A DNA stretch of 17,420 nucleotides from UBA8886 sp002731655 (GTDB lineage: Archaea > Thermoplasmatota > Poseidoniia > MGIII > CG-Epi1): NCBI GenBank assembly GCA_030754655.1, contig JASLZX010000019.1, forward strand, positions 1-17,420, written 5' to 3'. A program made the position numbers and the translations under genes. Below, one piece after another: positions 1-6,412 of the stretch (position 1 is the first letter of the stretch; every line of letters starts with the position of its first letter). Under the pieces are notes generated by a model. It searched no databases and was not told the origin of the DNA. It worked only from the letters and a program-made list of their open reading frames with translations.

Positions 1-74
1 GGCAACGGCGCGAAGTCACCGTTCAGCTCCGCCAGCCGCTGCGCAACCGCCTCGCGCAGTCCCGCGCGCTGCAT
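1..74 (-). CDS. 5' end of an unidentified protein (runs off the window)
   Basis: An open frame on the minus strand begins with adjacent GTG (75-77) and ATG (72-74) codons and runs off the left edge. The visible residues start MQRAGLREAVAQRLAEL and look like an amphipathic helix. I do not recognise the family from about 24 residues. It starts 14-17 nt after the stop of the small upstream frame at 92-241, so the two could be co-transcribed with the tRNA upstream. No clear Shine-Dalgarno motif precedes it. The start choice between 74 and 77 is arbitrary. Confidence 0.4.
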   Translation of the reverse strand, partial: MQRAGLREAVAQRLAELNGDFAPL

Positions 75-91
75 CACGCCGCCGCGAGCGT

Positions 92-241
92 TCAGTCGCC
101 GCGCGTCCCGCGCCGCCCGCCGTGGCGGTAGCGGCTGTAGCTGCGCTTCGCCTTGCGGTCGCGCTTCGTGACCCGCTTGCGCTCCGCAGTTTCCTGCTCG
201 TCTTCGTCGTCCGCGGGCTCGTCCGATTCACCTTCAGCCAC
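92..241 (-). CDS. possible small charged protein (49 aa)
   Basis: A short minus-strand frame from GTG at 239-241 to TGA at 92-94. The product is acidic in its first twenty residues (ESDEPADDEDEQE) and then strongly basic with Ser/Tyr/Gly (RKRVTKRDRKAKRSYSRYRHGGRRG). That split charge pattern resembles a disordered nucleic-acid-binding tail and is less typical of a random GC-rich frame. It lies just after the 3' end of tRNA-Leu and just before the partial gene at the left edge. There is no Shine-Dalgarno motif and no recognised family. It could also be the untranslated stretch after the tRNA, so this is a weak call. Confidence 0.28.
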   Translation of the reverse strand: MAEGESDEPADDEDEQETAERKRVTKRDRKAKRSYSRYRHGGRRGTRGD

Positions 242-268
242 GAAGGGGCAGGCTCGCAGGCAGATAAA

Positions 269-356
269 TGGTGCGGGGGGTCGAATTTGAATCGACGAAT
301 CCCTTCGGAACCGGGTCCTAAGCCCGGCGCAATCGGCCATGCTATGCGACCCCCGC
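269..356 (-). tRNA. tRNA-Leu (anticodon UAG), CCA encoded
   Basis: The minus strand folds into a class II tRNA. The 7-bp acceptor stem is GCGGGGG with CCCCCGC, the anticodon stem is CCGGG/CCCGG around the loop CUUAGGA, and the T-stem is GUCGA/UCGAC around the loop UUCAAAU. The anticodon UAG reads the Leu codon CUA. A long variable arm with a small UCC-GAAG-GGA hairpin fits tRNA-Leu. The discriminator base is A (272), followed by a genome-encoded CCA (269-271). No intron is visible. A TATA-like element centred near 384 lies about 28 nt upstream of the 5' end and is shared with the divergent gene at 408. Confidence 0.93.
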
Positions 357-372
357 GCCATCGTGTTACGGC

Positions 373-394
373 GCAGCGCATTTATTAGCGCTGC
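373..394. promoter_or_regulatory. shared divergent TATA element inside a perfect 7-bp inverted repeat
   Basis: GCAGCGC (373-379) and GCGCTGC (388-394) form a perfect inverted repeat. The 8-nt spacer between them, ATTTATTA (380-387), reads as a TATA-like box on both strands. Its centre is about 24 nt from the ATG at 408 on the plus strand and about 28 nt from the tRNA-Leu 5' end on the minus strand. Both distances match archaeal promoters. A dimeric regulator binding the repeat could control both directions, but that is inference. Confidence 0.55.
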
Positions 395-407
395 AGGTTG
401 CGGTCGC

Positions 408-1433
408 ATGGCCCGCAAGCGCAAGCCGGCAGAAGGGGGCGAACCGCACCTTGACGCCGCAGTCGATAAAGCTGAGCAAACTGCAAGTGACGTAATCGAT
501 ATCGCCGGGGCGGTCGCGGGCGCCGCAGTCGAGGTGGGCGCCGAGCTTGCAGGCAAAGCGGCGAAAATCCTGAAGGGGGCGACCCGTACGGTGGTCCGCA
601 GCGGCGGTAAGGCGGCCGCGGTCGCTACCGAAAAGGCCGCGGAGGGTGCAGCTGTCGCGGCCGAGATTGGCGCCGGCGTCGTCGAGACGGCTGCCAACGT
701 GGCGGCCGACGCCAGCGAAATCGCGCTCGAGAAGGGCAGTGAGCTCGCCGCGGACGCGGCCGAGATTGGCGCCGGCGTCGTCGAGACGGCGGCGCGTAAG
801 GGCGAGCAGCTGGCCGAGGGCGCCAGCGAACTGGGCGGAGTCGCGGTCGAACAGGCGGCGCACATCGCCGGCGACGCACTCGAGATTGCCGCGGAGGTGG
901 GCGCCAGCGCAGCCGGGAAGGCGCGGCAGGCGGGGGACGCCGCCCGCGAGGGTGCCGGCGTTGCGGCCGGGATGGCGGTCGAGGCGGCGAAGTCTGCCGC
1001 AGATGTTGCTGAAGGCGCTGCCGTCGCGACGGCTGGTACGGCGTCAGCCGGCGCAGCCGCAGTGAAGGGCGGAGCCGAGGCGGCTGGCCGCAAGGCGGGC
1101 GCGGCGGTCGCGGTCGCGCACGACAAACTCTGGCCGACGTATGGTGTGCTCGTCGCGGCGATTGTGGGCAAGGCACTCGCCAGCGCTGCCGGCAAGGGGC
1201 GCGACAAGGTTCTCGACGACGAATGGTTTCGGGGGCAGGTGGTCAACCGCACCTGGGAGCTGTTGCCGCTGCCGGTGCGACTGGCGGGCAAGGGCACGCT
1301 GCGCTGGGAGCAGGTCATGTTCAAGCTGCGCGATCAGGTGCTCGCCGACGACGAGGAGGCGATGGCCGTCAGCAAACAGGACAAATCAATCATCCGCTCG
1401 GCTATCGGGATGATGCTAGGCCGCAAGGGGTGA
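408..1433 (+). CDS. alanine-rich hendecad-repeat protein (LEA/apolipoprotein-like), function unknown
   Basis: A 341-residue protein starting MARKRK. The ATG at 408 is preferred over the ATG at 339 because a TATA-like box is centred 24 nt upstream and the longer start would run through the tRNA gene. After a basic start, residues 66-241 fall into about sixteen consecutive 11-residue units, nearly all with Gly or Ala in the first position. They are very rich in Ala, Gly, Glu and Val, and AEIGAGVVETAA occurs twice, 33 residues apart. Such hendecads are typical of long amphipathic helices, as in late-embryogenesis-abundant and apolipoprotein-like proteins. The C-terminal 100 residues are different, with a short hydrophobic stretch (WPTYGVLVAAIVGKALASA, about 242-260) and a Trp/Arg-rich domain, and may bind membrane. 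There is no signal peptide. The gene ends 4 nt before an ABC exporter and probably shares its operon. I know of no named family for it. Confidence 0.75.
   Translation: MARKRKPAEGGEPHLDAAVDKAEQTASDVIDIAGAVAGAAVEVGAELAGKAAKILKGATRTVVRSGGKAAAVATEKAAEGAAVAAEIGAGVVETAANVAADASEIALEKGSELAADAAEIGAGVVETAARKGEQLAEGASELGGVAVEQAAHIAGDALEIAAEVGASAAGKARQAGDAAREGAGVAAGMAVEAAKSAADVAEGAAVATAGTASAGAAAVKGGAEAAGRKAGAAVAVAHDKLWPTYGVLVAAIVGKALASAAGKGRDKVLDDEWFRGQVVNRTWELLPLPVRLAGKGTLRWEQVMFKLRDQVLADDEEAMAVSKQDKSIIRSAIGMMLGRKG
603..1130 (+). repeat. eleven-residue (33-nt) coding repeat array
   Basis: In codon register, residues 66-241 of the alanine-rich protein divide into sixteen 11-mers beginning mostly with G or A. 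Most units have diverged at DNA level, but a 36-bp block (656-691) is repeated exactly at 755-790. The offset is 99 bp, exactly three 33-nt units, which suggests growth by in-frame unit duplication or later gene conversion. Confidence 0.7.
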
Positions 1434-1434
1434 G
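1427..1434 (+). promoter_or_regulatory. Shine-Dalgarno-like GGGGTGAG before the ABC ATPase
   Basis: GGGGTGAG overlaps the stop codon of the alanine-rich gene (TGA 1431-1433) and lies 3 nt before a CTG at 1438. That spacing is similar to the GGAGGG-to-TTG spacing of the aIF2-gamma gene and the AAGGTG-to-ATG spacing of S6e in this window. It supports initiation at the non-standard CTG. Confidence 0.45.
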
Positions 1435-1437
1435 CCG

Positions 1438-2136
1438 CTGCCGGCGCTGACCGTCCGCTCGCTGTCGAAGGCTTACGGTGACGTCAAAGCGTTACGCGAC
1501 GTCTCCTTCAGCGTCGAGCGGGGCGATTTCTTTGGATTGCTCGGCCCCAATGGCGCCGGCAAGACGACGCTACTGAAGGTGCTGACAGGGCAGATTCGCG
1601 CCACCAGCGGCGAGGCGGAGGTGCTCGGCCTGCCGGTCGCGCAACAACCGCTTGAGGTGCGCAGCCGCGCCGGAATCGTCCCGGAGCAGTCGACGCCCCC
1701 CAGCTTCCTGACGCCGCGCGAGGTGCTTGAACTGGTGGTGGCTGTGCGGGGTTGCGAGGTGGACGTCGAATGGTGGCTGGAGTTTTTCAAGTTTGAGGAG
1801 GCCGAAGGCCGTATCTGCCGCACGCTTTCGCGCGGACAGCGGCAGAAGGTACTGCTGGCGGCGGCGTTCATCGCGCAGCCGGAAGTGCTGTTTCTCGACG
1901 AGCCGTTCATCAACCTTGACCCGCTGGTGCAGGCAAAAGTGCGCGACTGGCTCGGCAAGTATGTCGCCGGGGGCGGGACGGTGTTCCTGAACACCCACAT
2001 GCTCGAGAACGCTGAACGGCTCTGCAACCGCGCCGCCATCATCCACCGCGGCCGCATCCGTTCGCTCATCGAGCTGGAGCAGTTGCGGTCGCAGGGAACG
2101 ACGCTCGAGGCGCTGTTCCACGAGATGGTGGCGTGA
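1438..2136 (+). CDS. ABC transporter ATP-binding protein
   Basis: The cytosolic ATPase half of an ABC transporter. In order it shows the A-loop region (SKAYGDVKALRDVSF), Walker A (GPNGAGKTT), the signature motif as LSRGQRQKV, Walker B with catalytic Glu (VLFLDEP) and the switch His (LNTHMLEN). With a start near 1438 it is about 232 residues, normal for the family. The short N-terminus and lack of a substrate-specific domain fit ABC-2-type exporters. The next gene, its permease, starts inside the stop codon (GTGA overlap, 2133-2136). The start is odd: between the in-frame stop at 1417 and the P-loop the only start-like codons are CTG at 1438 or 1447. Starting at the TTG of 1537 would remove the A-loop region and the strand leading into Walker A. 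The transported substrate is unknown. Confidence 0.9.
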   Translation: MPALTVRSLSKAYGDVKALRDVSFSVERGDFFGLLGPNGAGKTTLLKVLTGQIRATSGEAEVLGLPVAQQPLEVRSRAGIVPEQSTPPSFLTPREVLELVVAVRGCEVDVEWWLEFFKFEEAEGRICRTLSRGQRQKVLLAAAFIAQPEVLFLDEPFINLDPLVQAKVRDWLGKYVAGGGTVFLNTHMLENAERLCNRAAIIHRGRIRSLIELEQLRSQGTTLEALFHEMVA

Positions 2137-3563
2137 ACCGGCTTTTGCTTTGGCGCATGCTGCAGGAGGAGGTGCGGCTCAACAGCAGCTTCGCCAGCCG
2201 GCGCGGCTTCTGGCTCTTCCCGCTGCTGGTTGTCGGCGCAGGGCTGCTCGCCACCGCGCTGGCGGCGGAGCTGACCGCCGGCGTGCCGTATCGCGAAGTG
2301 CTGCTGGGGCTGCACTTCAGCTTCCTGTTCTACGGGCTCTTCACCGGAGGGCTGGCGTTCTTCGGCAGCGACTTCCTTGAGCGCATCTTCGGCCACTACG
2401 CGCTGGTCACCAGCCTCCCTGAGACGCAGCCGCTCTCGTATCGGCGCGTTATGGGTATATTTTTCTCCAAGGAGCTGTTGTTCTACGCGCTCTTCACCTT
2501 CGCCCCGCTCACGCTCGGCGCGCTGCTCGGCACCAGTTGGAGCTTCATCGCACCGGAGCGCATGCTGCGGCTGATAGCGAGCCTGCTGCCGTCGTTCTGC
2601 GCTGGCCTGGCGGGGGCGTTCCTAGTCGCCAGCCTATACCGCCGTTCGCTCTACGCGGCGGTCGCCGGCGGGGGGACGCTGCTACTGATGCTCGGCGCAC
2701 TGCTTGCGGGCGACGGGCTGCCGCAGCTAGCGTGGTATCTCGACGGCAGTCCGCCACTGCCGCTCGGCTGGGGGCTGGCGCTGCTGCCGGCGCTGGCAGC
2801 AGCGCTGCTGGTGGGCGAGTTCCACGAACAGGCGCTGCCGCCGGTGCAGGGCTACCGCGAGCAGTATCGCGAGACGCTCGTCAGCAGCGAATGGAGCCGC
2901 CGCTGGGCCGTCCCGGCCGTCGTGGCGAAGGAGCGGCTCGACCTGCAACGGTCGCGGACCGGCATCAAGATGGTCTTCTCGTTCGCGGTGCCACTGATGA
3001 TGCTGGTCTTCGTCAACTGGTTCCTTGACCGCGGGCTGCCACTGGAGGTCGAGTTCAACACCATTTTCTGGGGGGTAATGGTCGGCTTCTTCGGGACGAT
3101 GCTCTATTCGTGGCTCAACACGATGGACGACAGCAGCTTCTACGCCACATTGCCGCTGCAGGTGCCCGACCTGGTCCGCGCGCGGCTGGTGCTGTTCGGG
3201 ACGGTGACATGGTGGATTCCGGCGCTATTCATGGGGCTGATTGCGCTCTTGAGCCGGGAGCTGCGGCTGCTACCACTCGCCATCTTCGTGATGGTGGCGG
3301 TCGGCCTTTACATCGTCAGCTACACAGCCTGGATTACCGGCCTGCGCACCAACTCGTCGCTCTACGACGCAACCATCTTCGCGCGCTTCTTTCTCGTAAG
3401 CGTCCCGCCGATGGTGCTGCTCGCCATCCTGAGCATGGCGCTGGAGCAGGCGCTGCCGGTGGTGATGGTCGCCCTGAGCTTCACCTGCCTGGTGCTGCTG
3501 CTGGCAACACAGCTTTTCTACGGCCGCATCGAGCATCGCTGGGCCGGCGAGGAGTTCGACTAG
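2133..3563 (+). CDS. ABC-2-type exporter permease, about 12 membrane helices
   Basis: A 476-residue integral membrane protein and the presumed partner of the ATPase upstream, whose stop it overlaps by 4 nt (GTGA), implying coupled translation. It has two halves. The first has about six hydrophobic segments (around 26-44, 56-77, 110-133, 146-167, 172-191 and 209-226). A charged cytosolic stretch of about 50 residues follows (EFHEQALPPVQGYREQYRET onward), then about six more segments (around 280-297, 307-325, 352-369, 377-396, 417-434 and 441-461). This duplicated layout fits a one-chain permease paired with an ATPase dimer. I see no extracytoplasmic domain or substrate clue. A T-rich run directly follows the stop codon. 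Confidence 0.8.
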   Translation: MNRLLLWRMLQEEVRLNSSFASRRGFWLFPLLVVGAGLLATALAAELTAGVPYREVLLGLHFSFLFYGLFTGGLAFFGSDFLERIFGHYALVTSLPETQPLSYRRVMGIFFSKELLFYALFTFAPLTLGALLGTSWSFIAPERMLRLIASLLPSFCAGLAGAFLVASLYRRSLYAAVAGGGTLLLMLGALLAGDGLPQLAWYLDGSPPLPLGWGLALLPALAAALLVGEFHEQALPPVQGYREQYRETLVSSEWSRRWAVPAVVAKERLDLQRSRTGIKMVFSFAVPLMMLVFVNWFLDRGLPLEVEFNTIFWGVMVGFFGTMLYSWLNTMDDSSFYATLPLQVPDLVRARLVLFGTVTWWIPALFMGLIALLSRELRLLPLAIFVMVAVGLYIVSYTAWITGLRTNSSLYDATIFARFFLVSVPPMVLLAILSMALEQALPVVMVALSFTCLVLLLATQLFYGRIEHRWAGEEFD

Positions 3564-3564
3564 C

Positions 3565-3573
3565 TTTTTTTAG
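3565..3573 (+). promoter_or_regulatory. T-rich element: likely TATA box of the Alba-domain gene
   Basis: CTTTTTTTAGG starts right after the permease stop (3561-3563). Its centre is about 27 nt upstream of the ATG at 3597, matching the leaderless promoter spacing elsewhere in the window. The same T-run could also act as an archaeal U-tract terminator for the ABC operon. Both roles are possible and the sequence does not separate them. Confidence 0.4.
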
Positions 3574-3596
3574 GCCCTGCTCGTGCGAGCGCTCCC

Positions 3597-4229
3597 ATGG
3601 CCGAAGAAAAGAAAGGCGGGCGCAAGCCCGACGAAGCCAGGAAACCCGCGCAGGGTGACAGCGGCGGCAAGAACGAAAAGTCGCGCAAGGGCGCCGCTGA
3701 CAAGCCGCGTCGCGACGAGAAAACGCGCCAGCCCATCCACAGCCAGGGTAACAGCCCGCGACGCGATGCGAAGTCACGCAAGGGTGGTGGTGGTGGCAAA
3801 CCAGGGCGCGACGACCGCGGTCGCGGTAAACCGCGCGGCGGCCGGCAGCAGGGCGGACGCCCACCACACCAGCGGCGACACGGCGTGCGCAAGACCATCA
3901 AGAACGGGGTCGGGACGGTCTTCATCGGGCAGGAAGACCCCTTCATCTATTTCCCCGACATCATCGCCCTCTTCGCCCGCGAGGACATCCGGCGCGTCGA
4001 GCTGCGCGCGCTGGGACCGGCCATTTCCAACGCGGTCAACGTCTCCGAGCAGGTGCGGCACCGCTTCCTGGAAGAGGCTGATGTCAAGATCTCCAACGTC
4101 GAAATCGGCACCGATAACGCGCCGCGCTCGTCAGGCAAGGGCACCTACCGCGTCAGCTTCATCCACATCTCACTCGAGCGCGGTGCGGTCGCAGCCGCGG
4201 ACGCGGGCGCCGACGCAGCCGAAAACTAG
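3597..4229 (+). CDS. Alba-superfamily nucleic-acid-binding protein with long basic disordered N-tail
   Basis: A 210-residue protein. Residues 1-104 are low-complexity and very rich in Lys, Arg, Gly, Asp and Ser (for example RGRGKPRGGRQQGGR), so probably disordered. Residues 105-195 match the Alba fold: VFIG at the start, then a helix, then RRVELRALGPAISNAVNVSE and VRHRFL, then VEIGT and a final strand pair. Alba proteins coat DNA or RNA and are normally 90-100 residues. Against the Sulfolobus Alba sequence as I recall it, the IGKKP motif that holds the DNA-contact lysines 16 and 17 reads IGQEDP here, and RGRAISKAVD reads LGPAISNAVN. The basic tail may replace those contacts, or the protein may do a different job, such as RNA binding. 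A short Ala-rich acidic tail ends it. It is alone on its strand and convergent with the Trm56 gene. Confidence 0.82.
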   Translation: MAEEKKGGRKPDEARKPAQGDSGGKNEKSRKGAADKPRRDEKTRQPIHSQGNSPRRDAKSRKGGGGGKPGRDDRGRGKPRGGRQQGGRPPHQRRHGVRKTIKNGVGTVFIGQEDPFIYFPDIIALFAREDIRRVELRALGPAISNAVNVSEQVRHRFLEEADVKISNVEIGTDNAPRSSGKGTYRVSFIHISLERGAVAAADAGADAAEN

Positions 4230-5239
4230 AACCCGGCAAGGTCGCGCCCCAGCCGGCGCGAGACCCAGCGATGCAGCCGCGTGGCGCGGCGCGCTGCCAT
4301 CTCGAGCCCTTGCGTTTGCAGCCACGCGGTGCAATCGGCGAGCGGGCGGCGGCGGCTGCCGGCATGCAGGTTGTCGCACGCCGTGACGACCCTCGCTTCC
4401 AGCGTGCGCGGCAGGTAGTCGCCGGGCGGCAGTCCCAATGCGCGCGCTTCGCGTTGTGGAATCCCGCCGCCGACGTGGGCGCGGATGATGTGCGCCACGC
4501 CGGGGTGGAAGCCAGCTTCTGCGGCCATCGCGGCGCCGAGCGCGCAATGCTCAACGCCGGCGGCGCGGTTGCGACCGATGTCGTGCAGCAGCGCGCCGGC
4601 GTTCGCGAGCGCGATGTTGCCGTCCAGCGCGACGGTTACCGCGGCCGCCATTTCGGCGACGGCGCAGCAGTGCGCCAGCAGCGGCGCGGGCGAGCCCGCA
4701 CCGCCGTGCAATGCGAGGCATTCGTCGGCGCTCGGGATGGTCGCCAGCCGGCGGCGCTGCGCGCTCGGGGTAACTTGCAGGTCGCCATCGAGCTCCGGCT
4801 GCACCCAGCGCGAATCGAGCTCGGTAAGCAGGATTGCGAGCGCCGCCACTTCCGAGTGTGGCTGGCTGCCAACGGCGACGTTCCAGTCCGCCAGCTCGAA
4901 GGTCCAACGCGGCACCCGCTCGGCACCGACGACTACCAGCAATTCACGCTCGTGGCGCAGCAGCGGTGCCGCTTCGGCCAGCGGGGTACCGAACATGGTT
5001 AGGTGCACTACCTTGCCGCGCCAGTCGCGCGTGATCGCCCGCGGGCGGGTCGTGGTCGCGATGCCGAAGTCGCCGCCGAAGCGCTGCACGACGTCGGTGA
5101 CCGTCGCGACGACGCGAGAGTCGGGACGGTGCAGCGTCAGCCTGCCAGCCCCGAAGGCGCGCGCGGTCAATGCGACGTGGGTCGAGATGCGCTTGTCCCG
5201 CTCCGGCCGGTGGCCGATGCGCAGGACGTGGGGCTTCAC
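4226..5239 (-). CDS. trm56: tRNA (cytidine-56)-2'-O-methyltransferase fused to an HD domain
   Basis: Residues 1-145 match archaeal Trm56, a SPOUT-class enzyme that methylates the ribose of C56 in the tRNA T-loop using SAM. The blocks VLRIGHRPERDKRISTHVALTARA, GKVVHLTMFG, LVVVGAERVP, FELADWNVAVGSQPHSEVAALA are all present. Residues 185-300 are an HD-type metal phosphohydrolase domain: His190, the His219-Asp220 pair (LLHDIGR), His231, His255 and Asp289 are all in place, so it may be active. A linker of about 40 residues joins the two. At 337 residues it is much longer than a stand-alone Trm56 (about 170-200, from memory). The start is the GTG at 5237-5239, overlapping the DUF373 stop as GTGA, so the two genes are probably co-translated. 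The HD substrate is unknown. Confidence 0.88.
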   Translation of the reverse strand: MKPHVLRIGHRPERDKRISTHVALTARAFGAGRLTLHRPDSRVVATVTDVVQRFGGDFGIATTTRPRAITRDWRGKVVHLTMFGTPLAEAAPLLRHERELLVVVGAERVPRWTFELADWNVAVGSQPHSEVAALAILLTELDSRWVQPELDGDLQVTPSAQRRRLATIPSADECLALHGGAGSPAPLLAHCCAVAEMAAAVTVALDGNIALANAGALLHDIGRNRAAGVEHCALGAAMAAEAGFHPGVAHIIRAHVGGGIPQREARALGLPPGDYLPRTLEARVVTACDNLHAGSRRRPLADCTAWLQTQGLEMAARRATRLHRWVSRRLGRDLAGF

Positions 5240-6318
5240 TCCTCGCCCGGCAGGGACTGCTCCTGGCGGTCGCGAATGGAGTCGTTAGCCAAGAAACCGA
5301 TGAAGGCCCAGATTATGCCGCCGAGGACATACTGCACCTTGGTCGAGATGAAGTCGCCGCGGACAAAGATATCATTGACTATTTCGACGAAGCCGGCGAC
5401 AATCAGGCCGAGGCTGGTGACCGTGAAGAAGAAGGTCACGATGGCGAAGTTGAAAGCTCCGTTCTGGAGGTAGCTGTCGATGGTGCGGCCGAGCTCGATA
5501 ATCAACAGCCCCGCCAGCAGCAGCGGTAGAACACCATCCAGCGACATGAAGCCGAGCACCATCGCCAGCATCCCCAGACTGGAGACTTCCTGCATCGCGT
5601 CAAGGCCGCGCGCAATGCCGATAATCAGCAGCAGCGCCGCGATGATGTAGGCGGTCAGCGAAACTCGCTCGCTGGTGCCGCTGAGTAGGTCGTGGTAGAA
5701 CTTGCTAATCTCGTTCTCCCAGCCCGCGACCTTGATGAGCATGTAGCCGCCGAGCGTTAGCAGGATGGCTCCGCTGGCAATCTCGCTCTTCTCCATCAGC
5801 GTCAGCAGTCCCCAGATGAAAGCAACCAGCGCCACTGGCAGGATGAACTTGCGCTGGATTTTGGGGTCCTCCATCTTGTGGATAATGGTGTAGAGCGTAT
5901 CCTCGATGGGGCGCGATTGCTGCACAACCACCTGCCGCGTCGAGTCAATCAGCAACCGGCTGCGGATAATCGGCTCCAGCTCACGGTCCTCGGCGCCGTC
6001 GCTCACAATCACCGCGCGCGTGGCGTGCGTCTGCGCAATCACCTGATCGAGCGTGTTGGCAATCTTCATGTCCGAGCGGGTGCCGACGCGGACGTCGCCA
6101 CAGATGGTCACCACCTCGACCTCGACGTTATCCTTCAGCAGCTGGTCGTAGACCCGTACCGCGGCGAGCATAGTGTTGGTGTCGCTCTCCTCAGGGTCGG
6201 CCAGCCCCAGTTCCTGCGCTGCGGCGAGGTTGGCTTCGCGCCCGATAACAGGGCTGCGAATACCGGTTTTGCGGCCGAGATCGTTGTCACGATCTATCGC
6301 GAGAATCAGTGTGACCAT
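5236..6318 (-). CDS. DUF373 family membrane protein
   Basis: A 360-residue protein of the archaeal DUF373 family, whose function is not known. The soluble N-terminal half (1-155) begins TLILAIDRDNDLGRKTGI and includes NTMLAAVRVYDQLL, VVTICGDVRVG and VIVSDGAEDRELEPII, a conserved acidic pattern suggesting a nucleotide- or metal-binding fold. The C-terminal half has about seven hydrophobic segments (around 158-174, 181-197, 221-236, 245-260, 262-276, 290-312 and 329-344). I place the start at the ATG of 6316-6318 and not the GTG at 6331-6333, because a TATA box lies 26 nt upstream of the ATG and the GTG would fall before the expected transcript start. It overlaps the downstream Trm56-HD gene by 4 nt. 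Confidence 0.85.
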   Translation of the reverse strand: MVTLILAIDRDNDLGRKTGIRSPVIGREANLAAAQELGLADPEESDTNTMLAAVRVYDQLLKDNVEVEVVTICGDVRVGTRSDMKIANTLDQVIAQTHATRAVIVSDGAEDRELEPIIRSRLLIDSTRQVVVQQSRPIEDTLYTIIHKMEDPKIQRKFILPVALVAFIWGLLTLMEKSEIASGAILLTLGGYMLIKVAGWENEISKFYHDLLSGTSERVSLTAYIIAALLLIIGIARGLDAMQEVSSLGMLAMVLGFMSLDGVLPLLLAGLLIIELGRTIDSYLQNGAFNFAIVTFFFTVTSLGLIVAGFVEIVNDIFVRGDFISTKVQYVLGGIIWAFIGFLANDSIRDRQEQSLPGEE

Positions 6319-6339
6319 GCGCTTTCGAGGCACCCCCGG

Positions 6340-6348
6340 TATATTTAA
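6340..6348 (-). promoter_or_regulatory. TATA box of the DUF373-trm56 operon
   Basis: On the minus strand this reads TTAAATATA. Its centre (about 6344) is 26 nt upstream of the ATG at 6318, predicting a leaderless transcript. It is one half of a divergent promoter region with the S6e gene. Confidence 0.65.
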
Positions 6349-6364
6349 CCATCTGCTCCGCGCG

Positions 6365-6373
6365 TTTTATATA
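6365..6373 (+). promoter_or_regulatory. TATA box of the S6e-aIF2-gamma operon
   Basis: TTTTATATA (6365-6373) predicts a transcript start near 6394-6397. This is downstream of the ATG at 6383 but upstream of the ATG at 6413, which is preceded by AAGGTG (6403-6408). It therefore selects the second ATG and implies a short leader with a Shine-Dalgarno motif. Confidence 0.65.
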
Positions 6374-6412
6374 CGACCCTTCATGAGCGCCAACTCCCGT
6401 TCAAGGTGCAGC

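Noticed and set aside
656..790. repeat pair considered as a CRISPR or mobile-element signal
   Set aside because: There are only two copies, in coding frame, at an exact multiple of the 33-nt protein repeat, with no spacers or cas genes.
92..1324. 410-residue minus-strand open frame opposite the alanine-rich gene
   Set aside because: It is rich in Ala, Ser, Pro and Thr because it mirrors a GC-rich alanine repeat on the other strand, and it runs through the tRNA gene. Only its last 49 residues might be real.
4271..5288. long plus-strand frames opposite the Trm56-HD gene
   Set aside because: They have low-complexity Ala/Arg/Ser composition and no motifs, while both Trm56 and HD motifs are complete on the minus strand.
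6173..6412. N-terminal extension of S6e upstream of 6413
   Set aside because: The extension covers the divergent promoter region and overlaps the DUF373 gene. The TATA box and AAGGTG motif place the start at 6413.
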